Positions 15,474 to 26,144 are shown, counted from the stretch's first letter. The stretch is 64,000 nt of DNA from Malurus cyaneus samueli (GCA_009741485.1 CM019219.1:29965679-30029678); one strand, 5' to 3'. The notes: a model not told the origin generated them from the letters alone. Translations and numbers: made by a program.

Positions 15474-15590
15474 GGAATCACAGAAGTGCTGGAAAAGCTC
15501 TGTAGGATCACTGAGTCCAGCCATCTGCCCTGCAGTGCCCAGTCCTGCCCTAAACCTGTCCCCAAGTGCCACATGCACAGATCCAATCCC
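15474..15590 (-). mobile_element. Old CR1 fragment
   Basis: AATCACAGAAGTGCTGGAAA with GATCACTGAGTCCAGCCA and TGTCCCCAAGTGCCACAT resembles the reverse complement of an older CR1 sub-family. Confidence 0.65.
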
Positions 15591-16504
15591 TGTATCTCCT
15601 CCTGTGCTTGCCACTGCTGAGACGGGAACAACGCTCAGAAATCCCTGTCTGCCGATGGAAAAACCATTCTCACCATTCCCATTCCTCCCAGGAATCCCTC
15701 AGCAATATTGCTGTGATTTACTACAGTGTTTCCAGCAGCCCAGAAATGTAGGGAAGAGCAGACACAGCTATAGGAATATTCTCTAGGAATCAAAACTGGT
15801 ATTTTTGTGGCTTAAGTTTAGTCTGAAGTGACAGATAAACCCAAATCTGAGTGACATAACACTGACACTGGGATAGCAAAATCCCCTTGCTTATCATACC
15901 CATTAATGATTAAAGCCAATTACTGTGTAATTTGTTCAGAATGATTGGAATGAACCAGTGTCTCACTAGTCCATAATAAATTATATTCCCCAAGTGAAAC
16001 AGTCCAGGGGTGTGAAATGACCACTTTTTCATTAAAGTGAAATAAAACCCTACCACACCCCATCCATCGCTGTTTTAATCAGCCAGTGGGTGACAAGAGC
16101 ATCTTTTAGATATATTAAATGTTAATTATCCCATTCAAGGACAATTCAATTAAACCTTGAACAAATCAGAAGAGTTCTAGAAACCAGAGCCTTGCAGACC
16201 TACCCTCCATAAGGAACTTATCTGCCAGCCTTGATCAGGTAATTCAAAGCCAGGCAAAGCCAAAAACCCCAGGAAATTGGCACAGATGAAAAGGAAACCA
16301 TTTATTTGCATTATTTTTCTCAAAAAAGAAGAGCAGCAACCACAGAATTTAGCAGACAGAGTGACATGAAATGTTCCTTGGCCCATTTTCTTCATGATGG
16401 GCTCGGCAGCTGCACTTTAATGTTATTTAATAAATCACAAAACAAACACAAAAAAGAATAGGAAAACTTCCAAGACCACTGATGAAACGATCCCCACCTT
16501 TTCA

Positions 16505-16712
16505 GCTCCTTCCCTGGGAGGGTGGGCAGGCCCTGGCACAGGTGCCCAGAGAAGCTGTGGCTGCCCCTGGATCCCTGGCAGTGCCCAAGGCCAGGCTGGA
16601 CATTGGGGCTGGGAGCAGCCTGGGACAGTGGGAGGTGTTCCCATGGCAAGAGTGGGATGGGATGAGCTGATCCTTAATGCCCCTTCCAACCCAAACCATT
16701 GCAGGATTCCAA
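16505..16712 (+). mobile_element. CR1 LINE 3' fragment, type I
   Basis: CCTGGGAGGGTGGGCAGGCC through CCAACCCAAACCATTGCAGG, with a few internal single-base losses. Confidence 0.85.
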
Positions 16713-18539
16713 TATTCCCTGTCACCACCTCAGCCCCAGAGTGGTGCAGAAGTAATGTTTTAACACGTTTTCTTTTTGGGATAAAGTTCTCAAATATTTT
16801 GTATCTAAAATTATTCTTTGGAATGAGAACATAAAACAGCACTTAGGACAAATGCTGAGTAACGTTCGGTAACAGTCATTGTCATCTGGATAAGATCATG
16901 GTTTATATAAAACTCTGAAATGTTCCTGCCTCTACTCAATTCTACAACTGAAAACATTTCATTTCATTATAGCCCAACTGAGCACATAATGGAATTTAGC
17001 AAGTGCCTTAAGGATGTGTGGTTTACAGCTTTAGACTTTAGGAAGAAGAACTGGATTTTACAAGCCCAAAGGCTGAGGGAAAAGGAATAAAAAGCAATTT
17101 TAAAAATTTTGATTAATTTAAATCTCTGGCAGCCCCTTCAGCAGCTGGACTGAAAACGCTTCGTTAGGGAGGTTCTTCCACATCACCCTAAATCACTTTT
17201 TCAGGCTGAGCAAAGCCAAGATTAAATTGAGATGAAGGTTGCCCACAGCTTTAGGAGTTTTAAATGAGCATTTTCCTTTTTTAAATTGACTACAAACAGA
17301 GCTAAACCTCTAACAAAATGTCTGTTCCATCCAAGGCACGCAGCTCAGCGATTCCCATCCTTCCTGCTGAATTTGGGAAATCCATGGCGAAATTCCCAGG
17401 AGAATCACTGACACCTTGCTTCAAACAGCAAGAACCTGCAGAGACCTCGGTGACAAACATTAATTTAATGAAACAAATACAGTAAATACAATTATTGTCA
17501 GCAAAGCTGCACTTTCTAGAGGCTCTCAAAGCCTGGGCAGCTCTGTGGGTCTTGACTGGGAATTTCTCCCAGGCTCAGGAGCTTCAGGAAGAAACCCCAA
17601 GGTACTTTTTGGATGAGATCAGTAAATGGGTGTGGGATGCCAAAATCACCAGTGGGAAAGGTTTGATGGGGGCAGGTCATTAATGGAAAAAGGGAGAATT
17701 GGGGTTTGAGGCAGGAAAGCTGAGGCGTCAAGACCCAAACCGAAGAGTCAAAGCCATCCTGAAAGATCACAGTAATTCCGGAGCAGTGTCCAGCCACAAA
17801 ACCTCTGGAAGGCTTTGTCATTCGGAAATTTTAGAGACTTTCTAGATCAGGAACTCTCCTGTTTGGGAGAGAGGCAAGTCCAGAAAAGAGCTGTGAGACA
17901 TCAGGGCAGGGAAAATGAACTGAAGGTCCAGTGAAGAGAGGAAAAAGGCACCAAAAAAAAAAGACAAAAAGGAAGAAAAGGAGGAAACAAAGCCTTGCAA
18001 CTCCTGTGTGGAGTCTGGACTCCTCTACCACATGTAGGAAGAAGGAAGTTGGGGATGCTAAGAGATGCCATGAGTTGGCAGATAGGAATTCCAGTGACAA
18101 CCCCCAAGCCTGAAGATCCATTCGTGGTCATGGCTGTTTTTTCATGAATACTTAGGAATGGCTTTACTAGAAGACCAGCAGTTGGGTTGACGGACCAAAA
18201 GCTGAAGACAGAAAAGGAAAAAGGATAAAATCCATCGATTCGGGATGGAAGTGCAGTTGGCTGTGGTCCTGAGCACCCTGCTCAAATCAGAGCCCTCTGG
18301 AACTGGAGGTGTGCCAGATGCCCCCTGTGAGTCCCCTCCAGCTCAAATCACAACTTAATTCTGTAAAACTGGATCTTAATAATCATTAAGTTCAAAGCAG
18401 AGGTCTGGGAGAGTGATGCCTGTAAATAAATTGAAACATAAACAGGACAGGAAAAGCACTCAGCCTATGAAACCCTGGGTGTTCATGGAGGGAGACAAGG
18501 AGGGCAACAAACAAAAATAAATCAGGATTATTCCTATGT

Positions 18540-19075
18540 TGTTTCCAGGCTGATACTGCTAACTGAGCCCCTGCCAGGGCCTAAAGGAGCTCCAGGAGAG
18601 CTGGAGAGGGACTGGGGACAAGGGATGGAGGGACAGGACACAGGGAATGGGGTCACACTGCCAGAGGGCAGGGCCAGATGGGATATTGGGAATTGGGAAT
18701 TGTTCCCTGGGAGAGTGGGCAGGCCCTGGCACAGGGTGCCCAGAGAAGCTGTGGCTGCCCCTGGATCCCTGGCAGTGCCCAAGGCCAGGCTGGACATTGG
18801 GGCTGGGAGCAGCCTGGGACAGTGGGAGNGAGGGCAGGGACAGATGGGATATTGGGAATTGGGAATTGTTCCCTGGGAGGGTGGGCAGGCCCTGGCACAG
18901 GGTGCCCAGAGAAGCTGTGGCTGCCCCTGGATCCCTGGCAGTGCCCAAGGCCAGGCTGGACATTGGGGCTGGGAGCAGCCTGGGACAGTGGGAGGTGTCC
19001 CTGCCATGGATGGGGTGGGATTTTGGATCCTTGAGGTCCCTACTAATCCAAACCACTCCAGGATTATGATATTTG
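18540..19075 (+). mobile_element. CR1 LINE 3' fragment, type I, internally duplicated
   Basis: Starts in the end of ORF2 (AGCCCCTGCCAGGGCCTAAA) and runs to the 3' end (AACCACTCCAGGATTATG). The segment from AGAGGGCAGGG to the single N at 18829 is repeated right after the N, which I attribute to assembly (see findings). Confidence 0.85.
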
Positions 19076-19527
19076 TTTTCTTTTTCTCTAAGACAATAAA
19101 TGAAAAAAGGTGAATTTTTGTGCAGCAGCCTTTCATCCCTGACTGACCCCATCCCTTCAGCCTTGCTGGGCAGGAATTGTGCATTCCCTCTCCCTGCCGT
19201 GTTACTGCACTCCCTATCCAAGCCTGGAAGTGTAAATTTTTGGTGGAGCAAAGCTGAAAAGCTGCACAGTTCTTTGGGAAGAGTCCCCAGCACCTGCCTG
19301 CCTAAGGTGGTACCAGCCCTCTGAACAAAAATTAGGAAGACCCCTGAAATTATGACCGAAGCTGTTTGTCAGAACACAGAATTACACTGCAGGTGCTGAG
19401 CTCCAGATCCAAACCTTTATATCAATATAGTAATTTATCTACACAATAGTTATATAGAAATATATTACAACACTTTTTTTCCTATAAAAAGTGTGGCTCT
19501 TGCTAATGCAAAAGCAGGGCTGATTTC

Positions 19528-19615
19528 AGACGACCTTAGAACAGTTTGAGTTGGAAGGGATTTTACAGATCCTGTACTTCCAACTCCCCTGCCGTGGGCA
19601 GGGACACCTTCCAGC
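19528..19615 (-). mobile_element. CR1 3' tail fragment
   Basis: GTTTGAGTTGGAAGGGATTT with CCCTGCCGTGGGCAGGGAC is the reverse complement of a diverged CR1 tail. Confidence 0.7.
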
Positions 19616-20244
19616 AATCTTCACAAGGCACTAAATAAGCCAGAAAATGTAAAGAGAGGAGAGAAAAGTCAGCCTCAGCTGGCTTGTTGCCACATGTATC
19701 ATCTCAGACAGCAGACTCCAAAAATCAAGAAGTCAACAGCACATCTGAGAACTCAGAGGCATCGCCTCAAGCAGCAGATGGCTCATCCAAAAAAACCCCA
19801 AAACCCAAACATGCCCCATTAAACACCACAACCTTCTTGGCAATTAGTGCCACACTTCAAAGCGTGCAGGAGGAGAAGGAAGATTTTAAAACTGCTCGAG
19901 GATATCCAACCCAGCAAGGATTAGAAATGATTAAAGGTGCCAGCTCTGGTTCAGGATGTTGGTCAGCAATTAATTCTGGGTGCTGGAAATGACAGGCTGG
20001 ATGGGCCTTTGGGCCAGGCCCTTCTGTGCTGGGATTTTAGGCAGGAGGAGTCAATAATAGCAATTGATTCCTGTTGGAAAAGCAGGAAACAGTGTCCATC
20101 TCAGGAGCCCCAGTCCAGGGCTCCCAAACAGGATCCTATGGGAGCCACCACATCCTGCTCTGCCCTCTGGTTCTTCCCAGCTCATTTCTTGAGATATTGG
20201 CCAAAAAAAGGCAGAGAGGGAAGGCCCAGAATCCTGGAAATCAG

Positions 20245-20545
20245 AGCACAATCCCAGGATGGTTTGGGTTGGAAGGAACCTTACAGCTCATCCCATTCCA
20301 CCCCTGCCATGGGCAGGCACCTTCTCCTATCCCAGGATCCTCCAAGCCTTGGACACTTCCAGATCACGCCAGGATTGTGGTTTTTGGGGATTCTACCACT
20401 TCCCTGGGCAGCTTGTTCCCCTGTACAACCCTTTTGGTGCAGAAATCTTTTCTGATGTCCAAACTGACTCTGCCCTGGTGAAACCTGAGGCCATTTCCCC
20501 TCATCCCATTTCTTGGTACCTGGGAGAAGGGACCGACTGGGAGAA
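20245..20545 (-). mobile_element. CR1 LINE 3' fragment
   Basis: From CCCAGGATGGTTTGGGTTGG at the 3' end to TGGGAGAAGGGACCGACTGG. An older sub-family than types I and II, with the typical CCCTGGGCAGCTTGTTCCC block. Confidence 0.8.
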
Positions 20546-21232
20546 AGGGAAGCAAATCCATCATGCCTGTAACACTGGAATTCAACAAACCACAAAGGTC
20601 CAGATGAAAATTCCACAATTTTGCAATCATAAACGTCCTCCCACTGGGCTTGAGCCAAGGGCAGCCTGGGCAGGGCAGGGCCACATTTGACACCAGTTAA
20701 TGGAATTTCTGCTCCTTTAGGAGATCCATCAGCTCCAAGGTCCAGCTGCCACCTCTTCCCTGCAAAAAGAGCCCCAGCCCTGAGGGGAGCAGATGGTGAC
20801 ACCACCCCGGTGTCACTTTGCCTCCTCATTTCCAGCTGTCCCAGCTCTGCAGCTCTTGCCCTCCAAAACCTCTGGGAGGGTTTTGTTTCAGGGAATTGCC
20901 AGCAGCTTTCCCAAAGTCTGGAGAAAGCTTCCTGCACCTCAGGGAGATGGATCCAAATCCATCAGGGTGGGCTCCCTCCTCCCAGGCAGAGAAAGGGAGA
21001 TAAAGGCTGAAAGATCTTCTGAGATCACCCCACGATTGCAGCAGGTGTAAAAAGCAGCTGAGATAATGGATGAAAAAAATTCCAGATGGTCCTTGGAGAC
21101 CATGTGTTAGATCCACCTGCACAGAGTGCAGGTGTTGGGAAAAGGGCAAAACTACCCTGGATTTATGGAAAAAAGCCCATTCTTTAGCAACAGGGGTGGC
21201 AAAAGATGCTTCTCAACTTGCCAGACAGAAGG

Positions 21233-21640
21233 TTATTTTTATTAATCTTTTTGGGCTCTTTTTATTATTTCTTTTTAAGTTGTTTTTATTCGGTCTTTTA
21301 ATGCCATTTTTATTAATTCTTTTTGCATTGTTTTTATTCATTCTTTTTGCATTGTTTTTATTAATCTTTTTGGGTTGCTTTTATTCATCTTTTTGAGTAA
21401 TTTTTATTCATTCTTTTTGTGCCATTTTTAGGAATTCTTTTTGGGTTGTCTTTGTTCTTTTTTGCTGTTTTTGTTCATTCTTTTTGGGTTGTTTTTATTC
21501 ATCTTCTGTGTCGTTTTTATTAATTCTTTTGAGGTTGTTTTTGATTTTGTTGTTTGTTCATTCTTTTGGGGTTGTTTGAGTTTTTGTTGTTGTTGTTGTT
21601 GTTTTTATTTTTATTTTTTTTTGGGTTCTTTTTATTTATT
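21233..21640 (+). repeat. T-rich ~24-bp minisatellite
   Basis: Many diverged units of GTTTTTATTCATTCTTTTTG plus CATT or GGTT, some shortened. On the PRKG1 (minus) strand it is A-rich. It produces low-complexity Phe/Leu ORFs that I do not regard as coding. Confidence 0.9.
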
Positions 21641-21716
21641 CTCCTGTACACCAACACTCAAAGTGCTGCTTCAGTTCTGTGGTGGCATCTGCACTGTAGG
21701 TACATCCCCATCTCCA

Positions 21717-21900
21717 AAGGAAAAGGAAAAGGGAAAGGGAAATGAAAGGGAAAGGAAAGGAAAGGAAAAGGAAAGGAAGGAAAGGAGAAAGAAGGAAAGG
21801 AAAGGAAAGGAAAGGAAAGGAAAGGAAAGGAAAGGAAAGGAAAGGAAAGGAAAGGAAAGGAAAGGAAAGGAAAGGAAAGGAAAGGAAAGGAAAGGAAAGG
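21717..21900 (+). repeat. Polypurine (GGAAA)n microsatellite
   Basis: A 184-bp pure purine tract, irregular GGAAA/GGGAAA at first and then a nearly perfect GGAAA array from about 21793 to 21900. The opposite strand, which is PRKG1 sense, is pure pyrimidine. Confidence 0.97.
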
Positions 21901-23429
21901 TCATTCCAGCACACACTGTTCCTTCCCAGGACAGCCAAGAAACATGAAAAAAGCTGGAGAGGGCAGGACAGGACAGAGCAGGGCAGTAAGGTGGGGCATT
22001 CCAGAGGCTTCCAGGTTTTGGCAAGAAAGTTTTTAATGAAACACCGAGTTTTTGAGTTATTCCTTGGGAAAAGGAGCCATGGAAAAGTTGGGTCAGTCCA
22101 GCAGTGGACACACAAGGAAAGTGAGAATTAGAGCAGGGAGAAGAAGTGCAGCAATGGGATGATGCCGGCACCTCTTGTAGAGTTAATAGAGATTTCATAA
22201 AAACCAATGAATTCTGGAGTCTGACTCAAGGAAAAGACCTCCATAAGAAAAAGAAACAAGGCCCCATTTATCAATGCCCCCTTCTCAGCCTTTTAAAAAA
22301 TCTGTGGGATTAAATTCAGCTCCGACATTGATTTCTGAATGAACAGAGCGCTGACATCACCAGCTGCAATCCTGATTGGAAAATTCCTGATTTAATATTT
22401 CCCATGTGCATTCCATGCTTATCGGGCCACTGATATCAACATTAATCACAGCAACTCCCACTGTTCCAGGTGGGAAACTTGGTGTCAGATTTCTGGAAAG
22501 GTCTGCACAGAAACTGGCCCTTGACACTCCTACCCTGACACATGGATATTGTTTCATTGCTCCAGGAAATTATCAGGCCACAAATCATGCCCCAGGGATT
22601 TGGGGAAGGCAGAGGAGAGCTGATTCAGTAACTTAGGGAAAAATAACTACCAGAGGTGGAGATGTACATGGGAAATAGCATCAATTTTTTAGAAGTACAT
22701 GTGTTGTCCCATGAGGAACAGCTACCACTGTTCTCGTTTTCAGATTATTGAGAATATAACAAAAAAATCAGACATATATCTGTTCCAACAGCTCAAACAT
22801 CACTGCAGAGGTCACCAGGGCACAGCAGCTCTGGAACGACCCAGAGACCACAATTTCTTCTTCACCCTACACACCATACACACATCTGGCAAAGAATAAA
22901 AATCAAAAAAAAGTGTATTTTTGTCTTTACAAAGCAGGAGGATGAAGGGAGGACACTCTTTGCCTGGGGGTTTCAGTGTCAAACAGGAGCTTCCTCCAGC
23001 TGTTCCATCCTGGAACTGACCTGCCATAATCCTGGTGGAAGGACAGCTTCCCAAAATCCCACATGCCATGCCTTAAAATAATTTGTACCAGCCACAGGAT
23101 GGCTCAGGCTAAGGGAGCACAGTGGGGATCTGGTGCCACCTCCCTGCCCCAGAGCACCAGGCACAGCAGTGCCCACACAGCTCTGCAATCTGAATAATCA
23201 ATGGCAATCAGGTGCAATAATGCTGGGGACAGTGGGGCAGCTCTTGCATTAAACCATCCCAGGGCTTGCTCTGCCTGCATCTCAGCACAGTCACAAACCC
23301 AGCAGTGATTGTGGCCCTTCAGGTGATGATGGGGCTGGACTGCACCATGGGGCTGCTTGCATTTCCTTGGCTTTCTGCATAGCCTGGGTACTAAATGGCA
23401 CGAGAACTGGGAGGTTTGCAAGTGAGGTG

Positions 23430-23584
23430 TGACATCACACGGTGTCACGGCCCCAGCACTGTGACATCACACGGTGTCATATCCCCAGCACTGTGACAAC
23501 ACACGGTGTCACGGCCCCATCATGTGACATCACACTGTGTCATGTCCCCAGCACTGTGACATCACTGTGCCATCCCTATATAAG
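23430..23584 (+). promoter_or_regulatory. CRE-like array and TATA box, copy 1
   Basis: Five sites of the form TGACATCAC (one is TGACAACAC) start at 23430, 23462, 23494, 23525 and 23557, so the spacing is 31-32 bp. Each is one base off the palindromic CRE TGACGTCA. TATATAAG follows at 23577-23584, 20 bp after the start of the last site, and the ATG is 42 bp after the T of the TATA box. The spacer between sites is CGGTGTCA(C/T) followed by CCCCAGCACTG. This looks like a compact Pol II promoter; activity is inferred. Confidence 0.65.
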
Positions 23585-23618
23585 CCGATCCAGCCCCACA
23601 GCTCTCAGTGCCCTCACC

Positions 23619-24302
23619 ATGGGCGGCTCCGGAGCCACGAGTGACGGTGCCTTTGTGCCGGTGACTGCACCGGCCCTGCTGCTGCTGCTGCTGGCCACTG
23701 TGGCTTCTGGTGGCCATTGGCCACCGGGCAGTGCTGGCCGGCCCTGGGAGAGCCTCCAGCCCTTCCAAGAGGGCATTCCAGAGGCGATCCTGCATCCATC
23801 GAGGACTCTCAGGCTTTCAGAGAGACACCGTCCTGCCAGGAGCCTCCGCTGCCTCTTCCTACCCTGCCCGACCCCCCTTTGCTTCAGCCCTCATCCCTCT
23901 TTCCCAGAGCCCCCCATCCTCCCTCAGAGACCCTCCCCATCCCCGAGAACCCCAATCCCGCACAGAGCCCCCCATCCTCCCCATCCCCGAGAACCCCAAT
24001 CCCGCACAGAGCCCCCCATCCTCCCCATCCCGAGAACCCCAATCCGCACAGACCCCCATCCTCCCCATCCCCGAGAACCCCAATCCCGCACAGAGCCCCC
24101 CGCCCCTCAATTCCTGTCCCTCCAGAGCTGCTCCGTTCCCTCCACGCACCTTCCCCCCTCAGACACCGTCACTCCTGCGAGCCTCGGGCCCTGCCAGAGC
24201 CTCAGGGAGCCCTGGCAGCTGTGGGAGCTGAGGAACCCATGGACACGGCTCCTGCTCCCTCGGAGACACAAGCACGGAGAGCAACAGCCTCCATGGGGAT
24301 GA
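23619..24302 (+). CDS. Unrecognised secreted-like Pro-rich ORF, copy 1
   Basis: I do not recognise this protein. The start is chosen because ATG at 23619 has the context CTCACCATGG and is the first ATG after the TATA box. The 227-residue ORF opens with MGGSGATSDGAFVPV and a hydrophobic run (APALLLLLLATVAS, about residues 17-30), which resembles a signal peptide with possible cleavage near residue 30. Then come Arg/Pro-rich sequence and frame-rotating 44-bp repeats. The frame leaves that of copy 2 within the 44-bp repeats and stops at 24302, before the 57-bp array. A second ORF (23717-25264, 515 codons) runs through the 57-bp array in the AEPEAP frame. Coding status is uncertain. Confidence 0.35.
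   Translation: MGGSGATSDGAFVPVTAPALLLLLLATVASGGHWPPGSAGRPWESLQPFQEGIPEAILHPSRTLRLSERHRPARSLRCLFLPCPTPLCFSPHPSFPEPPILPQRPSPSPRTPIPHRAPHPPHPREPQSRTEPPILPIPRTPIRTDPHPPHPREPQSRTEPPAPQFLSLQSCSVPSTHLPPSDTVTPASLGPCQSLREPWQLWELRNPWTRLLLPRRHKHGEQQPPWG
23936..24105 (+). repeat. 44-bp Pro-rich tandem repeat (copy 1)
   Basis: About four units of CCCCGAGAACCCCAATCCCG plus CACAGAGCCCCCCATCCTCC. The GAGAACC marker recurs 44 bp apart (23945, 23989); later units lose a few bases. Since 44 is not a multiple of three, each unit rotates the frame. Copies 2 and 3 have about three and two units. Confidence 0.9.
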
Positions 24303-24403
24303 GCGCCTGCGGGGCATCCTGGAGCAGTCAGGAGCCCAGGAGAGCCCGGCAGCACCAGAGGGAGCCCGGCCCATCCCGGGCACAATTGCCGGGAGCAGGG
24401 GCA

Positions 24404-25126
24404 GAGCCAGAAGCTCCTGCAGCCCCAGAGTCCAGCCCAGGGCTCCCGGGGTGTGGGGCTGAGCCAGAAGCTCCTGCAGCCCCAGAGTCCAGCCCAGGGC
24501 TCCCGGGGTGTGGGGCTGAGCCAGAAGCTCCTGCAGCCCCAGAGTCCAGCCCAGGGCTCCCGGGGTGTGGGGCTGAGCCAGAAGCTCCTGCAGCCCCAGA
24601 GTCCAGCCCAGGGCTCCCGGGGTGTGGGGCTGAGCCAGAAGCTCCTGCAGCCCCGAGTCCAGCCCAGGGCTCCCGGGGTGTGGGGCGAGCCAGAAGCTCC
24701 TGCAGCCCCAGAGTCCAGCCCAGGGCTCCCGGGGTGTGGGGCAGAGCCAGAGCTCCTGCAGCCCCGAGTCCAGCCCAGGCTCCCGGGGTGTGGGCAAGCC
24801 AGAGCTCCTGCAGCCCAGAGTCCAGCCCAGGGCTCCCGGGGTGTGGGGCTGAGCCAGAAGCTCCTGCAGCCCCAGAGTCCAGCCAGGGCTCCCGGGGTGT
24901 GGGGCTGAGCCAGAAGCTCCTGCAGCCCAGAGTCCAGCCCAGGGCTCCCGGGTGTGGGGCAGAGCCAGAAGCTCCTGCAGCCCAGATCCAGCCAGGGCTC
25001 CCGGGGTGTGGGGCAGAGCCAGAAGCTCCTGCAGCCCCAGAGTCCAGCCCAGGGCTCCCGGGGTGTGGGCAGCCAGAAGCTCCTGCAGCCCCAGAGTCCA
25101 GCCCAGGGCTCCCGGGGTGTGGGGCT
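24404..25126 (+). repeat. 57-bp tandem repeat, 13 units (copy 1)
   Basis: Unit starts are 24404, 24461, 24518, 24575, 24632, 24687, 24744, 24796, 24851, 24907, 24962, 25016 and 25071. The full unit is 57 bp and reads AEPEAPAAPESSPGLPGCG in one frame and LSQKLLQPQSPAQGSRGVG in another. The first four units are full length; most later ones are 52-56 bp because of single-base deletions. Confidence 0.95.
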
Positions 25127-25275
25127 GAGCCAGCCGGGACCAGCCGAGCTCGCTGCAGGAGAGAGCCCCAGGAAGCCCAGGAGCTTGGGCCGTGTCCAGG
25201 AGGCTGCCCGGACGGCACCGGCCCCAGGCGGGCATTGCAAGCGGCAGCAGCGATGTTTGAATAGAATTAGTGTAG

Positions 25276-25330
25276 GTAAGTTGGTGTAAATAAATCGGGA
25301 TTCCCCCCTCAAGCTGTGTGAGTGTTCGTG
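25276..25330 (+). terminator. Donor-like site, AATAAA and GU-rich element, copy 1
   Basis: A perfect 5' splice-site consensus AG|GTAAGT has its first intron base at 25276. AATAAA follows at 25289-25294, and a GU-rich stretch (TGTGTGAGTGTTCGTGCTG) begins about 22 bp later. This is the layout of a vertebrate poly(A) site; use is inferred. Confidence 0.6.
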
Positions 25331-25854
25331 CTGTTGTGGACTGGGCTGGGATAGGGATCCTTTGTTCCCAGGAACTGGCACAGTGCTGGGCTTGGATTCA
25401 GGCTGGCAATGCTGTGGGTGAGGAGAGCAGGGCTCAGGCCACCTCCCTGTCCCAGAGCACCGGGCAGAGCTCTGGAACATCCCCAGGGAGGAGACTGCAG
25501 CCCCTGTCTGGACAATCTGTGCAGGGCTGGGCACTGCCCAGGGCACAAGTTGTGCCTCCTGTGCAGGGGGAGCTCCCTGGGCTCGGTCCCTGCCCGTCCC
25601 TCGGGTGCCATGGCTGGGTCCCCCCGGAGCAGAGCCCGGCCCTGCTGGGAGCCCTCCCTGCACCCAGGGACAGCCAGGGCCGAGGGCCCCTCTGGGCTGG
25701 GGCTCCTCTGGAGGCTGAGCAGCCCCGGCTCCCTCAGCCTTTGCCGGGCACGGAGCTGCTCCCGGCCCTTCCTCAGCCCCGCAGCCCCCGCCGGCCCCGC
25801 TGCAGGAGCTCCCTGTCCCTGCTGGGCTGGGGGCCCGAGCCGGACACGGCCCCA

Positions 25855-26110
25855 GAGGAGCCTCAGGGCGGACAGGGCAGGGCAGTGCAGAGGAGCCTCA
25901 GGGCACAGGGACAGGGTCAGTGCAGAGGAGCCTCAGGGCGGGACGGGACAGGGACAGTGCAGAGGAGCCTCAGGGCGGGCACAGGGACAGGGACAGTGCA
26001 GAGGAGCCTCAGGCGGGCACAGGGACAGGGACAGTGCAGAGAGCCTCAGGGCACAGGGACAGAGTCAGTGCAGAGGAGCCTCAGGGCAGGCACAGGGACA
26101 GGAGCCCTCC
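25855..26110 (+). repeat. 35-39-bp GC-rich minisatellite
   Basis: Seven units begin with GAGGAGCCTCAGGGC at about 25855, 25890, 25925, 25962, 26001, 26039 (shortened) and 26073, with the rest being CACAGGGACAGGGACAGTGCA or variants. It lies between nested copies 1 and 2, just before the 25-N gap. Confidence 0.92.
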
Positions 26111-26144
26111 CTGCCCTGCAAATGTCCTTGGGCCCGGGACACTC

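Larger units (their letters stand above)
23430..25525 (+). other. Nested GC-rich transcription-unit-like block, copy 1
   Basis: This is one of three homologous plus-strand units inside PRKG1 introns. Homology to the other copies begins at the CRE-like array, without the ~240 bp upstream segment shared by copies 2 and 3, and ends near 25525. Order of parts: CRE-like array, TATA box, ATG with signal-peptide-like start, 44-bp Pro repeat, acidic segment, 57-bp repeat with 13 units, basic tail, donor-like AG|GTAAGT, AATAAA and GU-rich element. It carries many more single-base deletions in the 57-bp repeat than the other copies. The origin is unknown; it could be a lineage-specific gene or a non-coding transcript. 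Confidence 0.75.

Noticed and set aside
20281..20937. 218-codon minus-strand ORF
   Set aside because: Half of it is a reverse CR1 fragment and the rest has no recognisable domain.
21441..22207. ORFs rich in Phe/Leu or Lys/Glu/Gly over the T-rich and GGAAA tracts
   Set aside because: These are direct translations of simple repeats and have no coding signal outside the repeat.
24107..25663. Long minus-strand ORFs (up to 518 codons) across the nested copy 1 repeat, and similar ones over copies 2 and 3
   Set aside because: They are mirror images of the 57-bp repeat, which is stop-poor on both strands. No promoter, start context or poly(A) signal supports the minus strand, whereas the plus strand has all three.
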